Positions 21,919 to 32,829 of a DNA stretch of 64,000 bases are shown here, piece by piece. The DNA lies in the NCBI RefSeq assembly GCF_004115215.2, contig NC_041751.1, forward strand, positions 32,937,958-33,001,957, given 5' to 3'. Under the pieces are notes generated by a model. That model was not told where the DNA came from and searched no databases. It saw only the letters and a list, made by a program, of their open reading frames with translations. Origin of the DNA: Ornithorhynchus anatinus (Eukaryota; Chordata; Mammalia; Monotremata; Ornithorhynchidae). The translations under genes and the position numbers were made by a program. Position 1 is the stretch's first letter. Each line of letters starts with the position of its first letter.

Positions 21919-22004
21919 CCCCGGCGGCGGGCGGGACGCCGGCGCGGCGGCCGGCGCGGCGGCCCCGGTCCCCCCCCCCCCCCCCGGGCCTCGTTATCGT
22001 TCCC

Positions 22005-22010
22005 ATTAAA
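22005..22010 (+). terminator. Poly(A) signal ATTAAA of the SCAN gene
   Basis: ATTAAA lies 87 bases after the stop codon of the SCAN zinc-finger gene, the only A/T-rich spot in this G+C-rich 3' flank. It is the most likely cleavage signal. Confidence 0.55.
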
Positions 22011-22242
22011 AATGACGACGGCGGTGACGGCGACCGGAGCGTCCGCGGTGGTGTTCATTCCGCGCGCGGGGCCGAGGGGGGCCCGGGGTGGGCGGGGGCG
22101 AACGGGGCCGGGCCCCGGCCGCCTTACGCGGCCGCTGCCCGACGGGCCGGGGGGGGGGGGTCCGTCCCGGGAGACCCGGGGTGCGGCCGCGAGCGGCCGA
22201 CGGGGGAAGGGGACGGTCCGCACCCCCCAGGAGGAGGGGGGA

Positions 22243-22840
22243 TGCCGTGCGTTAGGCGCCTACTCCGTGCCGGGCGCCGGGGAGGACGCGGGGTCGTCGG
22301 GTGGTCCCACGTGGGGCTCGCCGGCTTCGTCCCCGTCCGACGGACGAGGTCACCGGGGCCCGGAGAAGTGACCGGCCCCGAGGCCCACGGCCGCCGAGGG
22401 GCGGATCCGGGATTTGAACCCACGGCCTCCGACTCCCGAGCCCGGGCTCGTTCCGCCGAGCCACGCCGAAGGGAGAGGGAGGGAGGAGCGGGAGCGTCGA
22501 CGGGGAGAACACGGGAAATGTAGCGGGATGAGATATCCCAATAGATGGCCGGGTATATAAGTGAGCGGGCGGAATCAGCGTAGGCGCCCAAGAGCTACGG
22601 CGGCTTCGCCCTGAGGTTTATTTTTTAAAATCTGATTTATTCGGCGCTCAGCGCGCGCCGGGCGCCGAGCCCCGGGGCGGCTCCGCGTTAACCGGTCCGG
22701 ACCCGGGCCCCGGCCCACCCGGGGTAACTGAGGCGCGGAGAAGTGAAGCGGCTCGCCCGCGGTCACGGCCCGGGCGGGGCCGGGATTAGAACCCGGGTCC
22801 TTCCGACTCGCAGGCTCTCCCCGCTAGGCCTCGCTGCCTC
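22243..22840 (-). repeat. Two Mon-1 SINEs with heavy A/T to G/C shift
   Basis: Reverse copies at about 22243-22470 and 22650-22840 align along the full Mon-1 body (gtcccacgtggggctc, gggatttgaacccacg, gactcccgagcccgggctc). Many positions that are A or T in ordinary copies are G or C here (for example 'taggcgcctactccgtgcc'). Confidence 0.7.
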
Positions 22841-22859
22841 TCGGTGCCGGGAATTAAGA

Positions 22860-23900
22860 AAAGGGGAAGTTTTCCCGGAGAAGGTGGAAATGGCGGGGGG
22901 GGGGGTGGGTGGGAGGGGGTTGGGCACGGGGAGAACCGGAGTCGGAAAGTTTGGCCGGGAAGGGAGAGTGGAGAGGAAGTTTTGGAAGGCGGGGCCGGGA
23001 GGGAGAGCCGGGCCTAGCTGGGGAGTAGCTGGGGAGAATGGCCCTCTAATGAGAATAATAATAATAATAATAATAATAGAAATGGTGGTATCTGAGTGCT
23101 TACTACGTGCAGCGTGCTACAAGGTCATCAGGTTGTCCCACGAGGGGCTCCCGGTCTTCATCCCCATTTTCCAGATGAGGTCACCGAGGCCCAGAGAAGT
23201 GACTCGCCCAATGTCACCCAGCTGGCAAGCGGGATCGGAACCCAGCCGAACAAATCGATAGACGATAGAGGGGGACGGAAGTGGCGGGAGGGCCGGGAAA
23301 GGGCGATGAACGTTCATCCCTTCCCTCGTATTTACTGGGCGCCGACTGCGCGCAGGGCACTGGACTGAGCGCTCGGAGACCGTCCCCGCCCCACGACGCG
23401 CTCCGGGTCCGCGGGGAAGCAGGGCGACGCCAAAGGGAGTGGGAAGAGGGGAACTGCGGCCTCCCAAGCGTCCAGTACGGAGCCCGGACCCCGGAGGCGC
23501 TCCATAGAGCCCGTTGATTGAGGAGGGGGGTTTCGAGGAGTGGGGGGGACGCATGGGCTGAACGTTTGCGGGAATAAAACGATCCCGGCAACAGGGCGAG
23601 GTGAAGACGGGACGACGGGATACGTTCCCTGCTCCGCTCCCCTTCTCCCTTAACGTTAGGCGCTTACTAGGTGCAGAGCACCGTCCTAAGCGCCGGGGGA
23701 GGCACAGGGTCATGGGGTCGTCCCGCGTGAGGCTCACCGTCGATCCCCATTTCCCGGATGAGGTCGCCGAGGCCCAGAGAAGCGAAGTGACTCGCCCGCA
23801 GTCGCCCAGCCGCCAAGTGGCGGAGCCGGGGATTCGAACCCATGACCTCCGACTCTCAAGCCCAGGCTCTTTCCACTGAGCGCGCTGCGCTCGGCTCCTT
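22860..23900. repeat. Mon-1 and L2 copies; no gene
   Basis: At 22860-23040 the sequence is a G-rich low-complexity stretch. A Mon-1 lies at 23053-23240 (-) with an (AAT)n tail, an L2 tail at about 23305-23400 (-), unassigned DNA at 23400-23650, and a full Mon-1 at 23655-23895 (-). Confidence 0.75.
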
Positions 23901-23924
23901 TGGATAAGAGGATGTATCGCCCTC

Positions 23925-24765
23925 TCCATTATTATTTATTTCTCCTTATTATTTATTATTTATGAATTTCTTCGCTCAGTGAGGCGTCCACCCCCTCCAT
24001 TCTCTTTACGTTGATCCTGTCGTCTTGTCTTTGTCCGTCCGTCTCCCCCGATTTGACCGTCATCCCGTCACACCGGGCGGGGATGGTCCTTATCCGTTCG
24101 TTCATTCATTCATTCATTCATTCCACGGTATTTATTGAGCGCTTACTAGGGGCAGAGCACTGGACTAAGCGCTTGGACCGGACAGATGGGTAACAGATAG
24201 CACGGGATAGAGAGCGCGGGCTTGGGAGTCAAAGGTCAGGAGGTCGAATCCCGGCTCTGCCCGTCGTCAGCGGCGTGACCGCGGGCGAGTCACTTCACTT
24301 CTCCGGGCCTCAGTCCCCTCATCTGTCAAATGGGGCTGAACTGGGAGCCTCACGGGGGACCACCCGAGGACCCTGGATCTCCCCCAGCGCTTAGAACAGC
24401 GCGCTCGGCACGTAGGAAGCGCTGAACCGATACCAACATTAATTGATAGGGACGGTCTCTGCCCTTGGACGGGCTCCCGGTCTAATCATGGGTTCGAATC
24501 CCGGCTTGGGGCAAGTCACTTCACTTCTCGGTGCCTCAGTGACCTCATCTGGAAAACGGGGGTTAACTGGGAGCCTCAGGTGGGACTACTGTATCTGCTC
24601 CGGCGCTTAGTACAGTGCTCGGCACATAGTGAGCGCTCAACACATACCAACATTACATTCATCGGGGGAGGCAGGCGGACAATCGGGCAATCCGTTGCCC
24701 AACTGTCCCTTCCGAGCGCTTAGCACAGCGCTCCGCGCACAGTAAGCGCTCACTAAATACGATCG
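23925..24765. repeat. L2 ends, one split by a Mon-1 insertion
   Basis: An L2 3' part lies at 23925-24075 (+). A minus-orientation L2 tail begins near 24100 and is interrupted at about 24200 by a plus-orientation Mon-1 (to about 24447), then resumes with 'gggacggtctctgcccttgg' up to 24490. The short direct repeat 'gatag' flanks the insert. A partial Mon-1 (24490-24655, +) and an L2 end (24670-24765, +) follow. 24780-24905 is unassigned. Confidence 0.75.
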
Positions 24766-24910
24766 CATGAATGAGACGTGGGCCCGGTCTACTTTTTTGT
24801 TTTCGGCAAGCCCCCAGAACGCTAAAATACCATGGAACCCGTCTACACATCCATTAAAGGATGAGAAAAGCCAGATTGATGTAAGGAGGGATAAGATGGC
24901 GCTCTATAAT

Positions 24911-25260
24911 TTTCATTCATTCAATCGATCCTGTCGATTGAGCGCTGACTGGGTGCAGAGCCCTGTGCTGAGCGCTTGGATTTCATTCATCCGTTCAATC
25001 GTATCGATTGAGCGCTGACTGGGTGCAGAGCCCTGTGCTGAGCGCTTGGATTTCATTCATCCGTTCATTCGATCGTATCGATTGAGCGCTGACTGGGTGC
25101 AGAGCCCTGTGCTGAGCGCTTGGATTTCATTCATCCGTTCAATCGTATCGATTGAGCGCTGACTGGGTGCAGAGCCCTGTACTGAGCGCTTGGAATGTGC
25201 GATTGGGCAGCAGGGAGAGACCATCCCTGCCCCATGACGGGCTCACAGTCTAAACGGGGG
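24911..25260 (-). repeat. Four near-identical tandem copies of an L2 terminus
   Basis: Units of 70, 70, 74 and 70 bases start at 24911, 24981, 25051 and 25125, each beginning 'tttcattcat' and ending 'gctgagcgcttgga'. Only a few differences separate them. The last unit runs on into the normal L2 sequence to 25260, so the first 70 bases of one reverse-orientation L2 were duplicated in place. Confidence 0.85.
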
Positions 25261-25334
25261 AGACGGACGGCGAAACAAAACAAGTGTCCCCGGGGGATCG
25301 GTCCCCTGAATTATAAAGGGGCAATAAGAGTAAA

Positions 25335-26035
25335 TAAAAAATAAATACAAATGGCGGTATTTGTTAAGCGCTTACTATGTGCCAAGCACTGTTCTAAGCG
25401 CTGGGGTCGATACAAGGTGAGCAGGACGTCCCACGTGGGGCTCGCAGCCTTCATCCCCATTTTCCGGAGGAGGGAACTGAGGCCCAGACAGGTGAAGTGA
25501 CTGGCCCAAGGTCGCCCAGCTGGCAAGCGGCGGAGCCGGGATTAGAACCCACGTCCTCTGCCTACCAAGGCCGGGCTCTTTCCAGTGAGCCACGCTGCTT
25601 CTCTACAATAATATAATAATATAGAATGATAACGATATTTGTTAAGCACTTATTCTGTGCCCAGCACTGTTCTAAGCGCTGGGGGGGGATCCAAGGTAAT
25701 GGGGTTGTCCCACATGGCGCTTACCGGCTTCAGTCCCATTTTCCAGAGGAGGGAACTGAGGCCCAGAGAAGCGAAGTGACTGGCCCAAAGTCACGCAGGG
25801 CTTGGGAGTCAGAGGTCATGGGTGCGAATCCCGGCTCTGCCACGAGTCAGCTGTGTCACTGTGGGCCAGTCGCTTCGCTTCTCTGGGCCTCAGTTCCCTC
25901 CTCTGGAAAACGGGGATGAAGACCGTGAGCCTCACGTGGGACCACCCGATGACCCTGGATCTCCCCCAGCGCTTAGAAAAGTGCTCAGCACCTAGTAAGC
26001 GCTTAACAAATCCCAACATTGTCATTATTATTACT
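25335..26035. repeat. Three Mon-1 SINEs
   Basis: Copies at 25340-25605 (-), 25628-25800 (-, 3' part) and 25798-26035 (+). The middle one lacks its tRNA-like head and joins directly to the head of the plus copy. Confidence 0.85.
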
Positions 26036-26455
26036 ACCCTCTATCTCCCCCAGCGCTTCGAACAGTGCTCGGCACATAATAAGTGCTTAACAAACACCAA
26101 CGTTATTAGTATTATTACCCTCTACCTCCCCCAGCGCTTCGAACAGTGCTCGGCACCTAGTAAGCGCTTAACAAATCCCAGCATTATTATTATTATTATT
26201 ATTATTATTACCCTCTATCTCCCCCAGCGCTTAGAACAGTGCTCGGCACCTAGAAAGCGCTTAAGAAATCCCAACATTATTATTATTATTACCCTCTATC
26301 TCCCCCAGCGCTTAGAACAGTGCTCGGCACCTAGTAAGCGCTTAACAAATCCCATTATTATTATTATTATTATTATTATTACCCTCTATCCCCCCCAGCG
26401 CTTAGAACAGTGCTCGGCACCTAGTAAGCGCTTAACAAATACCAACATTATTTTC
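26036..26455 (+). repeat. Mon-1 tail minisatellite, five units of 72-93 bp
   Basis: Units start at 26036, 26117, 26210, 26291 and 26381, each 'accctctatctcccccagcg', then 'cttagaacagtgctcggcac', 'ctagtaagcgcttaac' and (ATT)n. It continues from the 3' end of the Mon-1 at 25798-26035. Compared with the array at 14590-15425 the unit starts further upstream in the SINE, so this is an independent event. Confidence 0.85.
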
Positions 26456-26519
26456 CCCCCCTTTCCCTCTGCTCCTCCCCGTCTCCCTTCCCCTCCCTTC
26501 AGCACTGCGCTCGTCCGCT

Positions 26520-26830
26520 CATTCGTATAGATTTTTATTACCCTATTTATTTTGTTAATGAGATGTCCATCCCCTCGATTCTATTTATTGCTACTGTTTT
26601 AATGAGATGGTCCCTCCCCTTCATTCTATTTATTGCTATTGTTTTAATGAGATGTTCATCCCCTTCATTCTATTCATTGCTATCGTTCTTGTCCGTCCGT
26701 CTCCCCCGATTAGACTCTAAGCCCGTCAGTGGGCAGGGACTGTCTCTATCTGTTGCCGATTTGTCCATTCCAAGCGCTTAATACAGTGCTCTGCACATAG
26801 TAAGGGCTCAATAAATACTATTGAATGAAT
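26520..26830 (+). repeat. LINE L2 3' end with three internal tandem units
   Basis: Three units of about 52-54 bases with core 'attctatttattgctattg' and 'ttttaatgagatg' lie in the first half. The standard L2 end follows, from 'agactctaagcccgtcag' to 'ggctcaataaatactattga'. Confidence 0.75.
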
Positions 26831-26898
26831 TATTATGATTACTGGGTGCCTACTTCGTACAGAGCACCACCCCGGTTGCTGCCTGTGCGTGAAGTGCT

Positions 26899-27128
26899 GC
26901 CAATCACCTCTCATGCCCCACACCTGCCATCCCTGTCTCTCCGGCCCTGCCGGGGAGCTTTTTTTCTTCCCCAGGTGCTGCAAAGGGGGAAAAATTAAAA
27001 GGTCACCGCCTCTTTAAGGTCCCAGAAATTTCTGGAAGCTCCCTGGTCCTATAAAAGGCCCGGGGAGAGAGGCCACTCTCGTTTGGTCCACCGTGGGAAG
27101 GAGACGGAGCGTGGCCGTCTGCGGCCCG
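26899..27128 (+). promoter_or_regulatory. Promoter with CCAAT box, heat-shock element and TATA box, plus a short first exon
   Basis: A CCAATCA box lies at about 26899. A perfect three-unit heat-shock element, GAA-nn-TTC-nn-GAA, occupies 27025-27037. A strong TATAAAAG is at 27050-27057, only 12 bases downstream of the element. Transcription would start near 27077-27082 in a pyrimidine stretch (ctctcg). A short exon without ATG is inferred to end at 27128 with donor CCG/gtgagt. The spacing suggests an HSF1-responsive promoter. Site identities are read from sequence; activity is inferred. Confidence 0.55.
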
Positions 27129-30100
27129 GTGAGTCTGCGGCCCGGCTGCTCGGGTCGGCCTTCCCCGGTTCCTCTTTCTTTTTTGGGGTTGATGTGATTG
27201 ACGCCCGTCGTACTGATGATGAAAAGGATGACGATGAGGGCTGATGACCCTTCAGAAATCCGCGTGAGGATTAATGAGTTGGGCTGGAGGGGAGAGGCCT
27301 GACGCTCACGTCGGTGTTTTTTGATGAGATTGGCTTGCGGGTGGCGGGTGGGGGGCCGCGCCGGGGGCTACCGACCTGTTAGCGATGACGGTGCCGCGCT
27401 TCGGAAGCGGGTGGGCTTGGGTGGGAGAAGAGGGTTGGGAAGGGTGGGCCGACGCGGTGGGAGTCGCACGGGGAGGAGGGTGGATCTTGACGAGGCTGAT
27501 CGCCGGACCAGGAGGAGAGGGAGGGCAAGACGACCGACTCAGTGAAGGACACGTGGGGCATGTGGTTTGTGAGGGGCCGGGCGCGTCCACCGTCTCTGTC
27601 TTTGTGTGTGTTTGTGTGAGCTCCCTATTCAAAGCTTCAGACGACACTAGATCCCAGAAGAAAACAGAGCGTCAGCTGCCAAAGAAGAGCCACCCTACCA
27701 TATTGCCATCAAGAAGAGAGGACATCTGGGAGTTTTTTTAAGTCTCTGTAACGCAAGAAGCAAAGAGGAGGAAGAACAGAATTAAAAAAAATACCACCAC
27801 GAGCAACCACCATAAAAACACGACGAACAGGAGTCGCGTGGGCTTGGAGACCGATTATGGTCCGGTGGGGCTTTGCCCAGGTGTTCTGCACACAGTAAGT
27901 GCTTAAGAAATACGGTTGAACGAATGACTCTTGGTCAGTTCCTCACCTGTGGGTCGAGTTCACCAATAACGACGACCATCATGTGCGGATTTAATTGTCC
28001 ATCACACTGACTTCTTTGCCGCCCTCTCTCTCCCGCTAGGCTGTAAGCCTTTTGAAGGCAGGGGTTGTATTCCATAATTTCTGCTTAACCCCCAGATGAG
28101 CTGCAGCGATGGGCGAGGACCCAAGCGACTCAAAGAGGGATCGGACCCGGGCCTGGAAGTCAGAAGGACCCGGGTTCTAATCCCAGCTCTGCCTCTGGCC
28201 CGCTCCGTGACCTCGGGCAAGTGGCTTCACTTCTCTGTGCTTCGGTTACCCTCTCCGTAAAATGTTCTCCCTCCTATATAAACCGTGGGACGTGACCACC
28301 TTGCATCTACCCCAGTGTTTAGCATAATGCTCACCGTTATCCCTGTACCCTCTCTCAAGCGGTTAATACAGCGCTTCGGCCCTCGAATACCGCCGTTTTT
28401 ATTTAAAGGTGCCGCAGAGGAGTCGAGTTCTCTTCTACGGCTTCAACTCCGGCGTTGTAAAGTTGCAAGAACGGGGTCTGAGGTGAAGGTGCCGGGTAGA
28501 GGAGAAGGCCAGTGGCCCACAAATAGTCCACTGGCCCCGCTGAGGGCCCTTGGGTATGGGCCAGCTGTGGGCTATGCCGAGAAGGGACCACTTCAGGGTT
28601 CCTCGTACCCATGGTGCCCAAAAAACATGGTTTATTGGTACCGCTGAGGGTGCTGGGCCAGATAATCCTCTTCTTTCTTCCCCCCCTTCTAGATTTGTGA
28701 CCCCACTGTGGGCAGGGATTATCCCCGTTGCTGAATTGTACTTTCCCAGTGCTTAGTACAGTGCTCTGCGCTCAGTAAATAGGATCGAATGAACGAAGGC
28801 TGCCACCTGCAATAGCCAAGGAGGTGACTTGCCGTAGTGGAAAGAGCCCGGGACTCAAAAGCCCTGGGTTCTAATCCTCGTTCCGCCGCTCGGGTGAGTC
28901 GGTGAGGGTCTGTGCCTCCGTTTCTTCAGCTGAGAAATGGGCAATCAGGGCCTGGGCTCCCTCCCCGCTTAGAGGGTGAGCGAGCCCCAGGTGGGGCATG
29001 GTCTGGTCAACTTGGTATCTACCCCAGCGCTTAGTACAGGGTGTGGCACAGAGCACCCGAATCCTCTCCCATCCACCTGGTCCTTACATTCCCTGGAATC
29101 CCCGTTGCCTTCTCTCGGCCGCTCTGTTTGTACCACTTAAAATGCCCGTTCCTCACGGGAATGAACTAGACGCCCTGTGCCCAAACTCTAGCGTGCCCAA
29201 ATGGAGTCTTGGGTGAAAGAGGGGGGCCTACAGTGGCTTTAGAGTCGGGGCGGGGAGGCGTCTAGTACGTTGGCCTGCCACGCCATCGTGGCACGTATTA
29301 ACTGGTCTGGGTCCCGCCTTCCCCCGGCCGTGGTCGTCTGAGATTGTGAACCCACCCGAGGGCAGGGTCCGGGGCATCGTGTCTGAGGCTGTGAGCCCAC
29401 CCCAGGGCAGGGCGATGGACGCCCCTTGAGCGGAGAGTCGAAATCTCTGTGTCGGGCCCTCTGTGTGAGTCTGTGAGCTCCCGGGAGGGCAGGGACAAGG
29501 AGAAGGCGTCGGTGGGCATCTTGCCACCCGAGGGGCAAGGTCCTTGTGAAATTCAGTCGTGAAACGGTGAAATAAGAGGGTTGCTATGTCTCCAGCTGTG
29601 TGCCCCCCTCGAGGGCTGATAGATTGAAAGCCCCCTGAGGGCAGGGATTGCTCACTTGGAAAAATCCACATTTCGCTCACCACCGCGTTGCTGGGCCGAG
29701 GCTGCCGGTTGCTCGCTTCTGGCCTAAGGGGTGTGTGTCTCCTTCAGGGATGGTGATGGGCAGCAGTGTGGCCTCGTCGTCGGGTGGACCCAGGTTCGAA
29801 TCCCGTGTCTGCTGTGTGACCTTGGTCAAGTCACTCCTCTGTGCTTCCGCCACCTCATCTGTGTTTTAAAAAAAAAAAAAAAAAAAAGGGGATTAAGAAT
29901 GTGAGTTCACACGGGACAGGGACTGTGTCTCACCTGATGAAGTCGTATTTATCCCAGCGCTTGGCACGTGGTAAGCGTTTAACAAATGGTCCCCCCCTCG
30001 CCTCCCACATCCAGTCTGTGTCACTTGAAACCTGCGCTCTAGGTGGTAAGCCCGTCGTGGGCAAGGGCTGTTGGTACCAATTTTTACCCTGGACTCTCTC

Positions 30101-30670
30101 GCAAATGCTTATTTTTCTCGCCCCGCGCACATCAAGCGCTCCAGTACCGTCGCTTGACTAATGTCTGTCTCCCCCTCTACACTGTAAATCGGATGCGTGG
30201 CCTTGGACGAGTCCCTTCACTTCTCCGTGCCGCGGTTACCTCGTCTGTAAAATGGGGATTAGGAGTTGGAGCCCCACGTGGGACAACGTGGTTGGACTGT
30301 GAGCCCGTCATTGGGCAGGGATGGTCTCTATCTGTTCCTTGATTGTACTCTCCAAGTGCTCGGTACAGTGCTCTCCACATAGCAAGCGCTCGTTAAATAG
30401 TATTGAATGAAGGTTACCTTGTATCTACCTCAGTGCTCGGTAGGTAGTAAGTGCTTAACAAATCCCATTATCTTGTGTGCGCATCTCTCCCGACTCTGTA
30501 CTCTTCCCCGGAGCGCTCAGTACAGTGCTCTGCACAAGGTAAGTGTTCATTAAATAAGATTGACCGAATCTAGGTCGGCGGCGCCGTTGCCCGCCTGGGT
30601 CCCGGCGTTGTCTCGGTGTCTGGCCTCGGGGCCGGGGGGCTTCTGACATCCCGGGGGGCCGGGCCATCAG
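27129..30670 (+). other. Presumed first intron of the candidate heat-shock gene, with repeats
   Basis: At 27129-28000 there is mostly unassigned single-copy-looking DNA, with an L2 scrap at 27885-27930. Mon-1-like SINEs lie at about 28105-28345 (+), 28825-29060 (+), 29760-29990 (+, interrupted by a run of 22 or more A) and 30190-30290 (+, partial). L2 ends lie at 28690-28800 (+) and 30290-30410 (+). 28400-28660 is unassigned and holds two similar 'ccgctgaggg' segments. 29330-29660 contains four degenerate copies of an L2-tail-like phrase (tgtgagcccacc, gagggcaggg). I found no convincing snoRNA. Confidence 0.45.
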
Positions 30671-32778
30671 TCGAAGAGGAGCCTGAGCCCACCCGGCTCC
30701 CTGCTCGCCCCCGGCCCGAGCATCCTGGAGACGTGGGAGCCGCTCTGCCTTCCAGGTGAGACCCTTTGGGGATGGGGACGAGCTCGGCCTTCAGGGAACT
30801 CAAACCTATTCACTATCTCTCTACTCTTTTTTTTTTTTTTTTTCCCCCCCATTTTCCTTTTTCTCTAATTTTTCCTCTCTCTCTCTCGCTCTCTCATTTA
30901 TTTATTTTAACTTCCCCTACAGGTCCTGTATCAGCCTCGGGCTGCGCGATCCTTTTTCCGCTCCCCTCCATCCTCGCGAGCGTGAGCTGTCCTGCTGGGG
31001 CCTTGGTCGGGGACGAGGTGAGAGCACTCTCCAGGAGCCGTGGGAGCACTGATCTGGACTCAGCCGGTCTAGAGGAGCAGCGTGGCCCAGTGGAAAGAGC
31101 CCGGGCTGGGGAGTCAGAGGGCGTGGGTTCTAATCCCGGATCTGCCGCCTGTCAGCTGGGTGACTTTGGGCCGGTCGCTAACCTTCTCTGGGTCTCAGTT
31201 CCCTCCTCTGTAAAATGGGGATTTAGTCTGTGGGACGACCTGATCACCTTGTATGTGCTTTGTACATAAAGTGTTATTATTATTATTATTCCCCCTGCTC
31301 TTAGACTCTAGACATCTCACCGGAGCGGACTGTCGGTTCAGCGGGTCCTCAGCTGGCGCAGTGGGGGAGAGCGATGGAGCCTCTCACGCGGACGCCTCTC
31401 GGACGCCCGGACTTGTCCTCAGCGGCCAGGCTAGCGGCCCCTGCCCCCGGGATGGACGCTGCTCAACTTCCACCATCCCCAGAGGAGATGCGGACAGCTA
31501 CGGTGAGTACCGCTCGTCACGGTGCTCATTAAGCTCAGGTGCTAAACAGCGTTCGAAGCGCTGGGGCAGCTCCCCGTTAATCCGGTGGGAGGCGGTCCCG
31601 CTCCCACTCTTTAATCCCCATTTTGCAGATGATTCAGGAGTATTTATTGAGCGTTGAGTAACTAAGGCCCAGTGAAGTGACTCTCCCGAGGTCACACGGC
31701 AGGCAAGGGGCAGGGCCGGGCGCTTCAGACTCGGTAGGCCCCTGCTCTCTCCGCTAGTCCAGGCTGCTTCTCCCAGTCGCCGGCGGCTTCGCTGGCATCT
31801 CCACCCAGGGTAGACCTCGCCCCCATCGTGTTCCTGCTCCCCACCCTGGCTGGCACACGCCCGCTCAGGCCCCGGTTACTTGCATCCCTAGGTGAGGGCA
31901 GAACCAAGCGGCGACGGGCAGACGGGAGGAGAGGCGGACGGCTCGTCGCCCATCCAGCTCGCCAGGACCACGGGCCCTGCACCACCCAGACTATCTGGAT
32001 GGGATGTCACCCCCCCCCCCATCGCCGCCCTCCCCGGTGCCCCCCCCTTGAAGCTTCCTCTGTTCCCCTTCCCTCCTCCTGCAGACAATGCCGTTTTGCT
32101 TTGGGGCCAAATCTCTCGAGCCACTTAGGGTTCGGCCGCTCCTCCGAGAGACCATCTCTGGGCAGGGAGGATGTGTGCATGCCACCCTCGGTGCCAGTGT
32201 GGGGGTAAGGTAGGGGAGGCCGCCCCGCTCGCAGCAGGGAGGCTGGTCGAGGACGGGGCGGGCCGCCGGGCGGGGGGGTCTCTGCCTCTCTGCGACCCGA
32301 CCGTGGGCCTGGGCCGAGCCCGGGGCCCTCGATTCTATAGACGGGCTGAACCCCGCCCACGGCCCGGTCTGCGGAACCCCTGGCCCGCCGCCCGCCTCCG
32401 CCCTACCGGGCCCTCCCTCCTGGACGGAGCGGTGGCCTGGACGGAGGGGGGGGATCAGAGCAGGGTAGCAGGTGATCGGGTCCCATCTGCGTGTGAGTGT
32501 GTGTGTGTCTGTGTCCGTGATGGACTCCTTGGAGGAGAGGCCGGGGCGGGCAGGGGGCTAAAGTAGGACGGGACACCCCAGTGTCAGAAAGGTGGCTGAA
32601 AATCTCTCCCCTCCAAAAACAGCATTGTCTGACTCGTGGGACAGGCCTGTCCGTGCTTCTCTGTCTTATTTCTTCCCCTCCCCGTGCAACCCCTGATCTG
32701 CTCCCACTGGACCCCCACCCTCCCCTACACTTGCTGTCTTTTTTCCCCGTCGTCGGGACGGAGCCCGGCTGTGTCTGA
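30671..32778 (+). CDS. Unrecognised multi-exon gene, candidate coding exons
   Basis: I do not recognise the product. Candidate exons are 30671-30755, 30923-31017, 31305-31502, 32085-32204 and 32623-32778. Each is bounded by AG and GT, and their phases agree throughout (0-1, 1-0, 0-0, 0-0, 0-stop TGA). Together they give about 218 codons with no internal stop. The 30923 acceptor has a very long pyrimidine tract and is strong, as is the one at 32085; the 30671 acceptor is weak. The peptide is rich in Pro, Leu, Ser and Arg, with a hydrophobic stretch in the second exon (ILFPLPSILASV) and another in the last. An in-frame ATG lies in exon 31305-31502 (MEPLTRTPLGRPD). An alternative exon at 31892, or an exon ending at 31891, is possible. 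The intron at 31018-31304 holds a Mon-1. The unit lies between the promoter at 26.9-27.1 kb and the poly(A) signal at 32795. A non-coding RNA remains possible. Confidence 0.35.
31076..31770. repeat. Mon-1 SINEs in introns of the candidate gene
   Basis: A full plus copy at 31076-31290 with an (ATT)n tail, and a minus copy at about 31515-31770. The minus copy contains a 20-base L2-terminus piece (ggagtatttattgagcg) in its body near 31637. Confidence 0.75.
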
Positions 32779-32794
32779 TCAGTGTTTGACTTCG

Positions 32795-32800
32795 AATAAA
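32795..32800 (+). terminator. Poly(A) signal AATAAA of the candidate gene
   Basis: AATAAA lies 17 bases after the candidate stop codon, followed by a CA at a suitable distance and a G/T-containing region. It closes the transcription unit that would start near 27080. Confidence 0.5.
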
Positions 32801-32829
32801 ACACCTGTTCCTCTTAGCACGCGTCCGTC

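Noticed and set aside
19904-22523. Very long Ser/Pro/Leu open frames (up to 821 codons) and their reverse-strand counterparts
   Set aside because: They cover the CT minisatellite and shadow frames of the finger exon. The true frame is fixed by the C2H2 motifs and exact exon phases.
27205-27310. Possible box C/D snoRNA (TGATGA near 27214, CTGA near 27299)
   Set aside because: The boxes are too far apart and the flanks do not form a terminal stem. No better pair was found in the introns of the candidate gene.
31892-32128. A 79-codon frame read from 31892 ending in TAG at 32128
   Set aside because: It would read through a strong acceptor at 32084, and its own beginning, gtgagg, looks more like a donor. 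Kept only as an alternative structure.
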